Below the pieces are notes generated by a model. It ran no database searches and was not told the origin of the DNA. It saw nothing but the letters and a program-made list of their open reading frames with translations. From positions 62,001 through 126,000 of the forward strand of contig CAZAEQ010000002.1 in the NCBI GenBank assembly GCA_964484185.1: a stretch of DNA of 64,000 nt, read 5' to 3'. Below, piece after piece: positions 35,024-43,280 of the stretch (the first letter of the stretch is position 1; each line of letters starts with the position of its first letter). The position numbers and the translations under genes were made by a program. This stretch comes from F1-120-MAGs238 sp964484185. Lineage in GTDB: Bacteria; Planctomycetota; Phycisphaerae; Phycisphaerales; UBA1924.

Positions 35024-36088
35024 TTACCGTTTGCGGCGAATGGCAAACAGGCTGACCAGCATGAATGAGGCGGTACCAGGTGTTGGCACCCACATGGTGT
35101 ACACGGCATCGACCATCGAGTTGTCAAACGCTCCGCCGATGATCTTGTTGTTTACGAGGCGGACGCGAGTGTACTGAGCAAGGCCGATCGGCGCTCCGCC
35201 GCCAAAGCTATCGACTGCGTATGCGTGGCCCCAGTCAGCGCCTGAGCCGACAAAGGCGGAAGTCTTGTTGGGATCGGCGAGGTAGAGATATTGCTCGACG
35301 CCGTTGGCGCCCATGATCTCTTCGTAGCCCGCGCCGGTGAGAACATGGAAGTTGGTCCACCAGTTGCCGTTGTTATTGGCATTGGTGCTGGCGCCGATGC
35401 GGACAACGCATGTTGAGCCGCGGTCCATCATGGTTGTGAAGAGCGAATAGAAGCTGGAGAAACCGCTGTCGACGCCAGCCTGAAGTTGCAGATTGGTGCC
35501 GTCCCAGTTGCGATCCAGCGGACGCTCAACATCTGTCAGGCGTTCAATTCGGCCATTTTGGCGGCTGTAGCGCTGAATCTCAGGATCAATGCCGCCGGGA
35601 TTGGCCTGGGTCACGGTGTTGGCGCGAACATAGTCGCGGACAGATGGAACCCAAGCGCAGCCGCCGTTGCCGGGCCCAGCGCGCAGAGCAAGGTCTTCAT
35701 TGGCATAGTTGGCGCGTTCGAGCCATGTGCGACCACCGTGATATGGAGGGCCGATCTGGGGATCGCGTGAGGTGTGATCGAACAGGTCGGTGTAGCCGCG
35801 GGTTGACCAGTTGTAGATCGCGCCGAGCCATGCGGTTGTGCCGCACCAGCCGACTTGAACGCGGGCGCCGTGCTCGTCGAGCGCCGATTCCCACCAGTTT
35901 GAGCCGCCGTAGGAGGGAGTGCCTGGGGCGACCCAGGCATCGCCTGGATTCCAGGCTTTTTGATGCTGGTAGAAGTTGGGGACGTTGGCTTGGATGGTCG
36001 GCGCGGCGAAGGCACTTGCCGTTACCAGGAACGCCACCAGGAGGGCGGCGGACTTGCAGGACGTACCGATAGCGCAGCTCTTAAACAT
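35024..36088 (-). CDS. Exported protein with papain/C39-like residue pattern and PEP-CTERM-like tail
   Basis: 354 aa, good aaggag site, signal peptide ALLVAFLVTASAFA. VQVGWCGTTAWLGAIYNW places a Cys at the start of a helix, WWTNFHVLTGAGYE places a His on a strand, and YLYLADPNKTS follows with Asp/Asn: the order and spacing of a papain-like (C39-type) cysteine peptidase, although I cannot confirm the family by eye. Several WW/NWW motifs suggest a secreted binding surface. The C-terminus WVPTPGTASFMLVSLFAIRRKR is a PEP-CTERM-type sorting tail. A monocistronic unit with its own terminator. Confidence 0.7.
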   Translation of the reverse strand: MFKSCAIGTSCKSAALLVAFLVTASAFAAPTIQANVPNFYQHQKAWNPGDAWVAPGTPSYGGSNWWESALDEHGARVQVGWCGTTAWLGAIYNWSTRGYTDLFDHTSRDPQIGPPYHGGRTWLERANYANEDLALRAGPGNGGCAWVPSVRDYVRANTVTQANPGGIDPEIQRYSRQNGRIERLTDVERPLDRNWDGTNLQLQAGVDSGFSSFYSLFTTMMDRGSTCVVRIGASTNANNNGNWWTNFHVLTGAGYEEIMGANGVEQYLYLADPNKTSAFVGSGADWGHAYAVDSFGGGAPIGLAQYTRVRLVNNKIIGGAFDNSMVDAVYTMWVPTPGTASFMLVSLFAIRRKR

Positions 36089-36150
36089 CTTGTATCTCCT
36101 TGATCCGAACCTTGAAGACTCCCGAAAACTCGCGGGAGCTACTTTGAAAA

Positions 36151-36183
36151 CGCGAAATGGCCGCGTTGCTCACGCGGCCATTT
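36151..36183 (-). terminator. Probable terminator after the pyruvate dehydrogenase E2 gene
   Basis: An 11-bp perfect stem (aaatggccgcg / cgcggccattt, 7-nt loop) lies 29 nt past the E2 stop; on the minus strand cgcgtttt follows. The plus side ends in tttta, so it could act in both directions. Confidence 0.6.
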
Positions 36184-36211
36184 TATGAAAATCAAGATTT
36201 GGGGTGCAAGG

Positions 36212-37552
36212 TCAGACCAGCAGCGTCGCTGGGGCTTCAAGCAAGCCCTTGACAGTCTGCAGATATTGTGCCGCCATTGCACCATCGACAATGCGATGGT
36301 CGCTGGACATTGTCATGCTCATGACGCTGCCGACTTCGAGTTTGCCATTGCGGACGACGGGTCTTTCGATTGCCGCCCCGACTGCGAGAATTGCGACGTT
36401 TGGCGGGTTGATGATGGCGGTGAAATGCGAGACGCCGAACATGCCAAGATTTGAGATCGTGAAGGTCGAATCTGACATGTCGTTGGGAGCCAAGCCTTTA
36501 GCGCGGGCCTTGTCGGCGAAGCCCTTGGTCTGCGAGGAAATCTGGCGCAGGCCGATCTGGTCGGCGTTGCGGAGGGTGGCAACCACCAGGCCGCCGCCCT
36601 TGGATTCATCGAGGGCGATTGCCACGCCGATGTTGACGTTGGCAAGCAGTTCGATTGATTCTGAGCCGGCGGTGCCAACCCAGCGGCTGTTGACGTATGG
36701 GTGCTGATGCATCGCAAGTGCACAGGCGCGGACGAGGAAATCGTTGACGCTGAGCTTCACGCCTTGGGATGCAAGTTGTTCGTTGAGTTTCTTGCGGAGG
36801 TCGATGAGTGAATCCATATCCACTTCGACTGTGACCTGATAATGCGGCACGGTTTGCTTGCTCTCAACGAGTCGCTGCGCGATGATTCGACGCATGTTGT
36901 TGAGGGGGACGATTTTGGATTCGAGCGTCGCACCGAGGGCGGGCATAGCCGGTGCCGCTACGCGGGGCTGAGCAGCCTGCTGAGTTTTCTGAGCGGGTGC
37001 TGGCCCGGCGGCCATTGCTGCTTCAACATCGCGACGGATGATGCGGCCGCTGGGGCCTGTGCCGTGCACGGACGAGAGATTCACGCCGGTTTCGTCAGCG
37101 ATCTTGCGGGCCAATGGCGACACGAAGATGCGGTCGTTGTGTGAGCCATTTGCGCCCGCTGCCGCGGCTGCGGAGGAGCTTGTCGGACGGTCCATGACCG
37201 CAGTCGCAGATGCTGTTGATGCAGTGGCTGAGCCAACTGCTTTGGTCGCCGCGGCAGGCTTGGTTGCTTGCGCTCCACTCTGATATTTCGCCTTAATCGC
37301 GGCGACATCTTCGCCCGCCGCAGCGATCACACAGATCAGCGTTCCCACCGGCACGCTCACGCCGGTCGCCGCCGCGATGTGCGCGATCGTTCCGGATTCA
37401 AAAGACTGCTGCTCCATCGTGGCCTTGTCGGTCTCGATGTCGGCGAGGAGATCGCCGGATTTGATTTTCTGACCTTCAGTCACAGCCCAGCGCACGATTG
37501 TGCCGGCTTGCATGGTGTCGGAAAGGCGGGGCATAGTGACTTCAGTAGCCAT
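36212..37552 (-). CDS. pdhC: Pyruvate dehydrogenase complex E2, dihydrolipoamide acetyltransferase
   Basis: 446 aa. One lipoyl domain (residues 1-80) with the lipoylated Lys43 in IETDKATME; an Ala/Pro-rich flexible linker (~85-140); peripheral subunit-binding domain (FVSPLARKIADETGVNLSSV, GTGPSGRIIRRDVE); a second linker; and the catalytic acetyltransferase domain (~215-446) with NMRRIIAQRLVESK and the active-site motif DHRIVDGAMAA, including the catalytic His. It transfers acetyl groups from E1 to CoA. It is downstream of E1-beta on the same strand, with an unrelated membrane-protein gene between. Confidence 0.93.
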   Translation of the reverse strand: MATEVTMPRLSDTMQAGTIVRWAVTEGQKIKSGDLLADIETDKATMEQQSFESGTIAHIAAATGVSVPVGTLICVIAAAGEDVAAIKAKYQSGAQATKPAAATKAVGSATASTASATAVMDRPTSSSAAAAAGANGSHNDRIFVSPLARKIADETGVNLSSVHGTGPSGRIIRRDVEAAMAAGPAPAQKTQQAAQPRVAAPAMPALGATLESKIVPLNNMRRIIAQRLVESKQTVPHYQVTVEVDMDSLIDLRKKLNEQLASQGVKLSVNDFLVRACALAMHQHPYVNSRWVGTAGSESIELLANVNIGVAIALDESKGGGLVVATLRNADQIGLRQISSQTKGFADKARAKGLAPNDMSDSTFTISNLGMFGVSHFTAIINPPNVAILAVGAAIERPVVRNGKLEVGSVMSMTMSSDHRIVDGAMAAQYLQTVKGLLEAPATLLV

Positions 37553-37561
37553 AAGAAATCC

Positions 37562-38197
37562 TCAGTGAGCAAGCTGACGCGAATCGCGCCCGCCGAATAG
37601 GAAAGTTAATGTTTGACGGGCGGAGTTCAGGTCTTGATCGTTTGAAAACGGCCACAGTTCTAATTCCTCAGTGATGGAGATTTCAGGTTGCCGACTCTGG
37701 GTCGCGATTTCGTTCTTTCGCACCCTCACTGCATGAATGCACTTGACCCAAATTTGCTGAAGGACACCTACTCCAGTAAGAATTCCAGAGCACACAGCAA
37801 GATCCATCGCGCTCGCCAACCTGATGATGAGCGCAACAATGAACGCACCACCCAAGAGAGTCACAGCCGTTGCCACCACACATCCTTTGACGCCCATCTT
37901 GGATTCGCTCAGCTCATATGGAGTTTCAGTGCGAAGGAATAGAACGCACATCGCAAAATGTCTCCGAGTCGAAGGGAGCAACCTGTAATTGCCAGTCATC
38001 CGATGAGGAACAATGTCGTCATAGAGATGCCATGCCTGATCAAAAATATCGTCCGCGGCGGCATCAAATCCGAACCGCTTTACAATCGCGTAGTACTGGT
38101 CCTCATACTCGTCAGTCGTCAGTTTGCCCGCAAGAAAACAACGGAGCAGTTGTGCATACTCCCGCCGAGTCTGAGTATTGATCGTGTTCGTGCTCAT
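37562..38197 (-). CDS. Unknown membrane protein between E1-beta and E2
   Basis: 211 aa, not recognised. The N-terminal ~90 residues are soluble with aromatic/acidic content (LAGKLTTDEYEDQYYAIVKRFGFDAAADDIFDQAWHLYDD). Two membrane segments follow (GCVVATAVTLLGGAFIVALII, LAVCSGILTGVGVLQQIWV), then a polar C-terminus. It starts 11 nt after the E1-beta stop and ends 9 nt before the E2 start, so it is cotranscribed. Codon use is less GC-rich than in the flanking PDH genes, so it may be an insertion into the pdh operon. Confidence 0.7.
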   Translation of the reverse strand: MSTNTINTQTRREYAQLLRCFLAGKLTTDEYEDQYYAIVKRFGFDAAADDIFDQAWHLYDDIVPHRMTGNYRLLPSTRRHFAMCVLFLRTETPYELSESKMGVKGCVVATAVTLLGGAFIVALIIRLASAMDLAVCSGILTGVGVLQQIWVKCIHAVRVRKNEIATQSRQPEISITEELELWPFSNDQDLNSARQTLTFLFGGRDSRQLAH

Positions 38198-38208
38198 TTG
38201 CGAAGCAA

Positions 38209-39264
38209 TTAGATCAAACCAAGCGACTTCTTGACCGCTTTCACAATCTTGTTCTTGTTGGGCAGGTATTCAGCTTCGAGATTTTTGGCGTATGGGGCGG
38301 GGATGTCTTCGGTGTTCACTCGCAGCGGCTGATGATCGAGCCAGTCGAAGCCGCGTTCGCAGACTTGAGTCACGATTTCGCTGGCGACGGATGCGAATGG
38401 CCAGGACTGGTCCACCACCACAATGCGGCCAGTTTTCTTGATGCTTTCAAGAATCGAATCGATGTCGAGCGGGCGGATGGTCCGCATGTCGAGCACATCG
38501 ATTTCGATGCCTTCGGCACGCAGTTCATCCGCAGCCTCGACGCAGAAATTCACTGGGCGACCGAATGAGCAGACTGTGCAGTCTTTGCCTTCACGCAGGA
38601 GTGCGGCTTGGCCGAAGGGAATGTAATACTCCTCTTCGGGCACGTGTCCTTTGTCGCCGAGCATGCGTTCAGATTCAAGGAAGAACACCGGATCGGGATC
38701 GAGGATTGAAGTTTTGAGCAGGCCCTTTGCGTCGTACGGATTGCTGGGGATGACGATCTTGACGCCGGGGACGTTGGCGTACAAGCCTTCGACGCACCAG
38801 GAGTGGGTCGAGCCGAGCTGGCCACCTGCGCCATCGTTGCCGCGGAAGACGACCGGGCAGCCCAATTGGCCGCCGGACATATAGAGCATCTTGGGAACGT
38901 TGTTCAAAAGCTGATCTGCCGCGACCAGCGAGAATGACCACGACATGAATTCGATGATGGGGCGAAGACCGTACATCGCCGCACCGACAGCGAGACCGGC
39001 GAAACCGTTTTCAGAGATCGGGGAGTCAACGACACGCTTGGGGCCGAACTCGTCGAGCATGCCCTGCGAGATCTTGTACGCACCGTTGTATTGGGCTACT
39101 TCTTCACCCATGAGGAAGATGCGCTTATCACGCCGCATTTCCTCGCTCATCGCTTCGCGGAGGGCTTCGCGGAACTGAATGATGCGATCGCCTTCGCGCG
39201 AGGGAAGTGGCTTCTCGAGGAGTGAGTGCAGGTGGGTGATTTCGTCAGCGAACATGGTTGCCAT
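38209..39264 (-). CDS. pdhB: Pyruvate dehydrogenase E1 component, beta subunit
   Basis: 351 aa with the transketolase central and C-terminal domains of alpha2beta2-type E1: REALREAMSEEMRRDKRIFLMGEEVAQYNGAYKISQGML (with the catalytic Glu of GEEV), PISENGFAGLAVGAAMYGLRPIIEFM, GQLGSTHS, VVIPSNPYDAKGLLK and PLDIDSILESIKKTGRIVVV. With E1-alpha it performs the thiamine-diphosphate-dependent decarboxylation of pyruvate. The alpha-subunit gene is not adjacent: upstream on this strand is a toxin-antitoxin locus in the opposite orientation. ATG 39264 used; ATG 39255 also possible. Confidence 0.94.
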   Translation of the reverse strand: MATMFADEITHLHSLLEKPLPSREGDRIIQFREALREAMSEEMRRDKRIFLMGEEVAQYNGAYKISQGMLDEFGPKRVVDSPISENGFAGLAVGAAMYGLRPIIEFMSWSFSLVAADQLLNNVPKMLYMSGGQLGCPVVFRGNDGAGGQLGSTHSWCVEGLYANVPGVKIVIPSNPYDAKGLLKTSILDPDPVFFLESERMLGDKGHVPEEEYYIPFGQAALLREGKDCTVCSFGRPVNFCVEAADELRAEGIEIDVLDMRTIRPLDIDSILESIKKTGRIVVVDQSWPFASVASEIVTQVCERGFDWLDHQPLRVNTEDIPAPYAKNLEAEYLPNKNKIVKAVKKSLGLI

Positions 39265-39436
39265 ATAAGTGAGTCTCAGGTATACCTAATTAGTACCAAA
39301 CAAAGTCTGGCGAGTGCAATGGGAATGATAGGTCACAATCGGCGGCATGTGCCGCGGGCGATGAAGTTTGGATTGAGCCAGTGTGGGTGCGGACAACAGG
39401 ATCGATTTTGTTATAGGACGCTGGGTAAGAATGCGA

Positions 39437-39465
39437 TTGACAATCTTTGCCAATTTTGATATGAT
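39437..39465 (+). promoter_or_regulatory. Near-consensus sigma70-type promoter of the parDE operon
   Basis: TTGACA (39437-39442), 17-nt spacer, TATGAT (39460-39465). It is 48 nt upstream of the antitoxin start. One of the two clearest promoters in the window. Confidence 0.75.
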
Positions 39466-39469
39466 GCAT

Positions 39470-39487
39470 AGATCAACCTGTCGATCT
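39470..39487 (+). promoter_or_regulatory. Candidate antitoxin operator (inverted repeat)
   Basis: AGATC (39470-39474) and GATCT (39483-39487) flank 8 nt just downstream of the -10 element, where a ParD-type repressor would block initiation. Short, so tentative. Confidence 0.3.
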
Positions 39488-39512
39488 TTAGGACAAGCCC
39501 GAGCTTAGCTTT

Positions 39513-39788
39513 ATGCCAACACAAAACGTCAACCTGCCAGAACACCTAGCACAGTTCATTCAGCAACGGATCAAGACCGGTCGCTACCAGAATGCCAGCG
39601 AAGTTGTTCGCGCTGGCTTGCGTCTGCTTGAGCAATCCGAGTCAGAGGATCAGGTTCGCCTTGATGCTTTGAAGCGAGTCAGCCAGGATGCGTTCGCCGC
39701 ATTAGACCGCGGCGAGTTTTCGACATTTACCCCGCAGTCGCTCGACAGCTTCCTTGAAAAGATTGACCGCTCAACTGGACGCAGGTAA
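39513..39788 (+). CDS. parD: Type II antitoxin, ParD/CopG family
   Basis: 91 aa with the ParD ribbon-helix-helix pattern: NVNLPEHLAQFIQQRIKTGRYQNASEVVRAGLRLLEQSE, which binds operator DNA as a dimer. The C-terminal part (RLDALKRVSQDAFAALDRGEF) would wrap the toxin. The toxin gene follows 35 nt downstream. It is expected to autorepress the operon together with ParE. Preceded by its own strong promoter. Confidence 0.9.
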   Translation: MPTQNVNLPEHLAQFIQQRIKTGRYQNASEVVRAGLRLLEQSESEDQVRLDALKRVSQDAFAALDRGEFSTFTPQSLDSFLEKIDRSTGRR

Positions 39789-39823
39789 CGTCAGGCCCGA
39801 CCGCGCCACGATTGCGAACCACC

Positions 39824-40156
39824 ATGAGCTATCAACTTCGCATTTCCAATCAGGCGCAGCGCGACATCGAAGAAGTGCTCGCTTGGACCTTGCGTGAATT
39901 CGGCGAATCGAAATACGATGAGTACCGCAGACTCATCCGCGAGGCTCTGATTGACCTTTCCGCCAATCCTGATGTGGGACGTCATCGCCCTGAACTCAGC
40001 GAAACCGCTCGCACCTTTCACATCGCTCGACGGGGTAGGCGAGCCCGGCACTTTTTCTTGCTTCGCGTCACTGAGGGAAACGTCGTAGAAATTGCAAGGC
40101 TCCTCTACGATGGCATGGACCTGTCAGCGCATCTCCCGCCTGAGTTTGAAGCCTGA
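39824..40156 (+). CDS. parE: Type II toxin, ParE/RelE superfamily
   Basis: Start at ATG 39824 (MSYQLRISNQAQRDIEEVLAW), 110 aa; a TTG four codons upstream is also in frame. It has the ParE pattern of two N-terminal helices (QAQRDIEEVLAWTLREFG, YRRLIREALIDLSANPDVG) and a C-terminal beta-sheet (TFHIARRGRRARHFFLLRVTEGNVVEIARLLYDGMDL). ParE toxins classically poison DNA gyrase, but RelE-fold members can be ribosome-dependent nucleases; the sequence alone does not decide. All expected segments are intact. Confidence 0.88.
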   Translation: MSYQLRISNQAQRDIEEVLAWTLREFGESKYDEYRRLIREALIDLSANPDVGRHRPELSETARTFHIARRGRRARHFFLLRVTEGNVVEIARLLYDGMDLSAHLPPEFEA

Positions 40157-40166
40157 AAGCACCAAA

Positions 40167-41732
40167 CTACTTCACAATCTTGCTCGCGTATTTCTCGGGA
40201 TCTGCCAGAAACGCCTCAGCGCAATGCTCGCAGCACATCGCCACAACCTGACCCTTGTAAACCACCAGCTTGGTTGGATCGATTGGTTTGCCTGAAACCG
40301 GGCAGACTGTGTTGATCGGTTTGAGGTCGGCGGCGACCGGTGCGGCCGCAGGCGCTGGGGCTGCGGGCTTTGGTGTTGCCGCCAGAACGGGCTGCGGTTC
40401 AACTTCTAGTGCGGCCTGTGCCGCATCGCCGTTGTCAACAAACAGGCCGCTGCGATCCTGCTTGAGTTGTGCGATTCGCTCGGTGCCGACCTTGGAGCCC
40501 CAGCAGAAAATTCGCTTCAGTCCGGGCAGGTTCTCAATTGCGAGCGAGTCCCCCACCATCGACTTGGCGATCACCATTTCTTCGATTGGCTGATCTTTCA
40601 GCAAGTGCGCCACACCCGCTTCTGTGATCGCAGTGAAGGCAACATCCAGTTTTTTCAGGCGCTTCATCTTTGCCACGACTGACATCGACGCATCGCTGAT
40701 TTTGGTCCGCGCGGCGTTCAATTGCTCTACATTCGCGGCGATCGGCTCTACCAACCTTGCAAACTCTGCATCGTCGATCTTGTTCGCGACTGCCGCGAAA
40801 TCCACCAGCAACAGATTCGATCCCTGTGAAATGGGCGACACGTGTACAAGTGCAGTTTGCAGTGCTTCAACCGCCGCCGGGTCAGCATTTTTGAGGGGCT
40901 CTGGACCGGCCGGCGCCTGCGGCTTATTCGCTGCGGCGACGTCAACTCCTGCACCGGCGGGTTCGGTGAAACTCGCGCCGCGTGCAATCCAGCTTTCTAT
41001 CGCCTCGATTTCTTTTGCTTCCGGCTGCGGCTTGGCCTTTGGCGGCATGTGATCTTCATCATCAAGCGGCAGTTTCAGCCGCACGACGATCTCGCTCTCC
41101 TGCGGCTTCATCGCCACCAGCACCGCACCAAGATCGCCGCCAGCCTCAATCCCTTCGGGTGTATCAAGCCGCAGATTGCCCTTGGATTTCTTTTCGTTGT
41201 GGCAGCCCACACAGCGCATTTCAAGGATCGGCGCAATGACCGTCGCATACTCCGAAGTTCCCACCCGCATCGTTACTGTTGGTTCAATTCCCTTGTTAGC
41301 TTTGGGTGAAAACACTTCCGTGAGGAAATCACTGCCGTGTGTCAGCGATGCCCCATAGTGGCCAACTGGAATGGCCAATACCGCAACCGCGGCAAGCATC
41401 AAGCGATACCACGCCACTTTCCCGAACTGCTGCACCAGCGCGGCGATCAGGCAGCACACACCCAGCGAGATTCCCAGCCATTGATGCCAGTCGGCAGTGT
41501 CAGAGCCATATCCGCCTTCTTGCCGCAGAACGAGTCCGGTGACAATCGAACCCGCCGCGGTCAGCGCCACCAGCCATGCCATCCAGATACGAACTTCCCG
41601 CGCCAGCGGCTTCTTGCTTACGACGGACAAAATCTCGATGATCACAAGGCCGATCAACAGGCCGATCGGCGCGTGCAGCATCATGGGGTGCAGGCGGCCA
41701 AACAATTGAAAGAGCTGCTCTAGCAAATCCAT
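40167..41732 (-). CDS. DUF2231 / planctomycete cytochrome c fusion with LRR-like and TRASH/YHS-like segments
   Basis: 521 aa. The N-terminal ~140 residues are four membrane helices of the DUF2231 type (LHPMMLHAPIGLLIGLVIIEIL). A planctomycete-type c-heme segment follows (PILEMRCVGCHNEKKSKGNLRL ... DEDHMPPKAKPQP, heme site CVGCH), then an Ala/Pro linker, leucine-rich-repeat-like turns (MKRLKKLDVAFTAITEAGVAHL, LPGLKRIFCWGSKVG), another linker and a terminal Cys-rich module (INTVCPVSGKPIDPTKLVVYKG, AMCCEHCAEAFLADPEKY) resembling TRASH/YHS metal-binding domains. Membrane-bound electron-transfer or metal-linked role inferred. Last gene of the cytochrome/DUF1501 cluster. Confidence 0.85.
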   Translation of the reverse strand: MDLLEQLFQLFGRLHPMMLHAPIGLLIGLVIIEILSVVSKKPLAREVRIWMAWLVALTAAGSIVTGLVLRQEGGYGSDTADWHQWLGISLGVCCLIAALVQQFGKVAWYRLMLAAVAVLAIPVGHYGASLTHGSDFLTEVFSPKANKGIEPTVTMRVGTSEYATVIAPILEMRCVGCHNEKKSKGNLRLDTPEGIEAGGDLGAVLVAMKPQESEIVVRLKLPLDDEDHMPPKAKPQPEAKEIEAIESWIARGASFTEPAGAGVDVAAANKPQAPAGPEPLKNADPAAVEALQTALVHVSPISQGSNLLLVDFAAVANKIDDAEFARLVEPIAANVEQLNAARTKISDASMSVVAKMKRLKKLDVAFTAITEAGVAHLLKDQPIEEMVIAKSMVGDSLAIENLPGLKRIFCWGSKVGTERIAQLKQDRSGLFVDNGDAAQAALEVEPQPVLAATPKPAAPAPAAAPVAADLKPINTVCPVSGKPIDPTKLVVYKGQVVAMCCEHCAEAFLADPEKYASKIVK

Positions 41733-41756
41733 GAACTACTTTCTAATGCGGGTTTC

Positions 41757-43250
41757 TTATGCGAGCAGTTCGCGGCGCACATTTCCGAAGACATCTGTCA
41801 AACGGAAATCACGCCCCTGATGCCGGAAGATCATCTTAGTATGGTCAATCCCCAGACAATGTAACAAGGTTGCATGCAGGTCGTGCACATCCACCGGGTT
41901 CTCAATGACGTTGTAGCTGAAGTCATCAGTCTTGCCAAAGGTGATACCGGGCTTGATGCCGCCGCCGGCGACCCACATAGAGAAACAGCGCGGATGGTGG
42001 TCGCGGCCGTAATTCGTTTCAGTCAGTGTGCCCTGGCTGTAGACAGTGCGTCCAAATTCGCCACCCCACACAACTAAGGTGTCATCCAGCATCCCTCGCC
42101 GTTTCAGATCCGCGAGCAACGCCGCCTGCGGCTGATCCACTGCTTTGGCCTGCGCCTTCATTTCGGTCGGCAAGTTGTTGTGCTGATCCCAGCCACGCAT
42201 GTAGAGCTGCACAAAGCGCACACCGCGTTCGGACAGTCGGCGCGCCAGCAGACAGTTGGCCGCGAAAGAGCCCGGTGTTTTCACATCTGGCCCGTACATA
42301 TTCAGCGTTTCTTCATCTTCATCTTTAAAATCAGTCAATTCCGGCACTGACATCTGCATGCGATAGGCCATTTCATACTGGGCCAAACGTGTCCGCACTT
42401 CTGGATCGAGCGACTCATTCATTTCCTTGTGATTCAATTCGCCCACGAGGTCGAGCATGCGGCGCCGATCTGAACGCGCCACGCCGTTGGGATCTTTCAG
42501 GAAAAGCACAGGGTCGCCCGCAGAGCGCAGCTTGCACGCCTGGTGCTCGCTAGGAAGGAATCCAGAACCCCAGAACCGCGCAGAGAGCGCCTGCATGTTG
42601 CCAAGGCCCTGCGTAATCAATACCACAAACGTTGGCAGATTCGCGTTCATGCTTCCGAGGCCGTAGCTCGCCCACGCGCCGAACGATGGGCGCCCCGGCT
42701 GCTGATTGCCGGTCTGCATGAACGTGATTCCTGGCTCGTGATTAATCGCTTCTGTGTGCATCGAGTGGATGTAACAGATTTCGTGCGACATGGCGCCTGT
42801 AAATGGCAGCATTTCCGAAAGCCACGCACCGTCCTGATTGTTTCTGTAGCGTGAGAAACGAAACAGGCTGGGGGCAACTGGAAACTTCGCCTGACCGCTG
42901 GTCATGCCCGTTAACCGCTGCCCTTTGCGAATCGAATCGGGCAGGTCTTCGCCAAATCTGCCGCGGAGTTGCGGCTTGTAGTCATACAGATCAAGCTGGC
43001 TGGGCGCACCTTCCATGTGCAGATAAATAACCCGCTTTGCACGCGGCGTGAAATTCGGCCCTGTGATCAGCGGTCCAGCGTTTACTACCGGACTGCTGGC
43101 CAGCTTCCCTGCGCCAAGCAAACTTCCCAGCGCAACTGTGCCCATAGTCGCGGCGAGAGTCTTGCCCGCAACACCAAAGAAACGCCGGCGCGTCAGGTCG
43201 AGGTAATGCTCTTCAAGCGGATGCGGAGTTCTCGGAGTAAATTCGTTCAT
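41757..43250 (-). CDS. DUF1501 family protein with Tat-like signal
   Basis: 497 aa. The N-terminus LTRRRFFGVAGKTLAATMGTVALGSLLGAG is a twin-arginine-like signal. The body is DUF1501: KRVIYLHMEGAPSQLDLYDYKP, HSMHTEAINHEPGITFMQTG, GVRFVQLYMRGWDQHNNLPTE, DTLVVWGGEFGRTVYSQG, NYGRDHHPRCFSMWVAGGGI. The fold is alkaline-phosphatase/sulfatase-like; its function is not established. It is nearly always paired with the PSD1/DUF1553 cytochrome gene, as here (30 nt upstream on the same strand). Confidence 0.93.
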   Translation of the reverse strand: MNEFTPRTPHPLEEHYLDLTRRRFFGVAGKTLAATMGTVALGSLLGAGKLASSPVVNAGPLITGPNFTPRAKRVIYLHMEGAPSQLDLYDYKPQLRGRFGEDLPDSIRKGQRLTGMTSGQAKFPVAPSLFRFSRYRNNQDGAWLSEMLPFTGAMSHEICYIHSMHTEAINHEPGITFMQTGNQQPGRPSFGAWASYGLGSMNANLPTFVVLITQGLGNMQALSARFWGSGFLPSEHQACKLRSAGDPVLFLKDPNGVARSDRRRMLDLVGELNHKEMNESLDPEVRTRLAQYEMAYRMQMSVPELTDFKDEDEETLNMYGPDVKTPGSFAANCLLARRLSERGVRFVQLYMRGWDQHNNLPTEMKAQAKAVDQPQAALLADLKRRGMLDDTLVVWGGEFGRTVYSQGTLTETNYGRDHHPRCFSMWVAGGGIKPGITFGKTDDFSYNVIENPVDVHDLHATLLHCLGIDHTKMIFRHQGRDFRLTDVFGNVRRELLA

Positions 43251-43280
43251 TCGTTATCCCTGACCGATTAAAGAGTTTGG

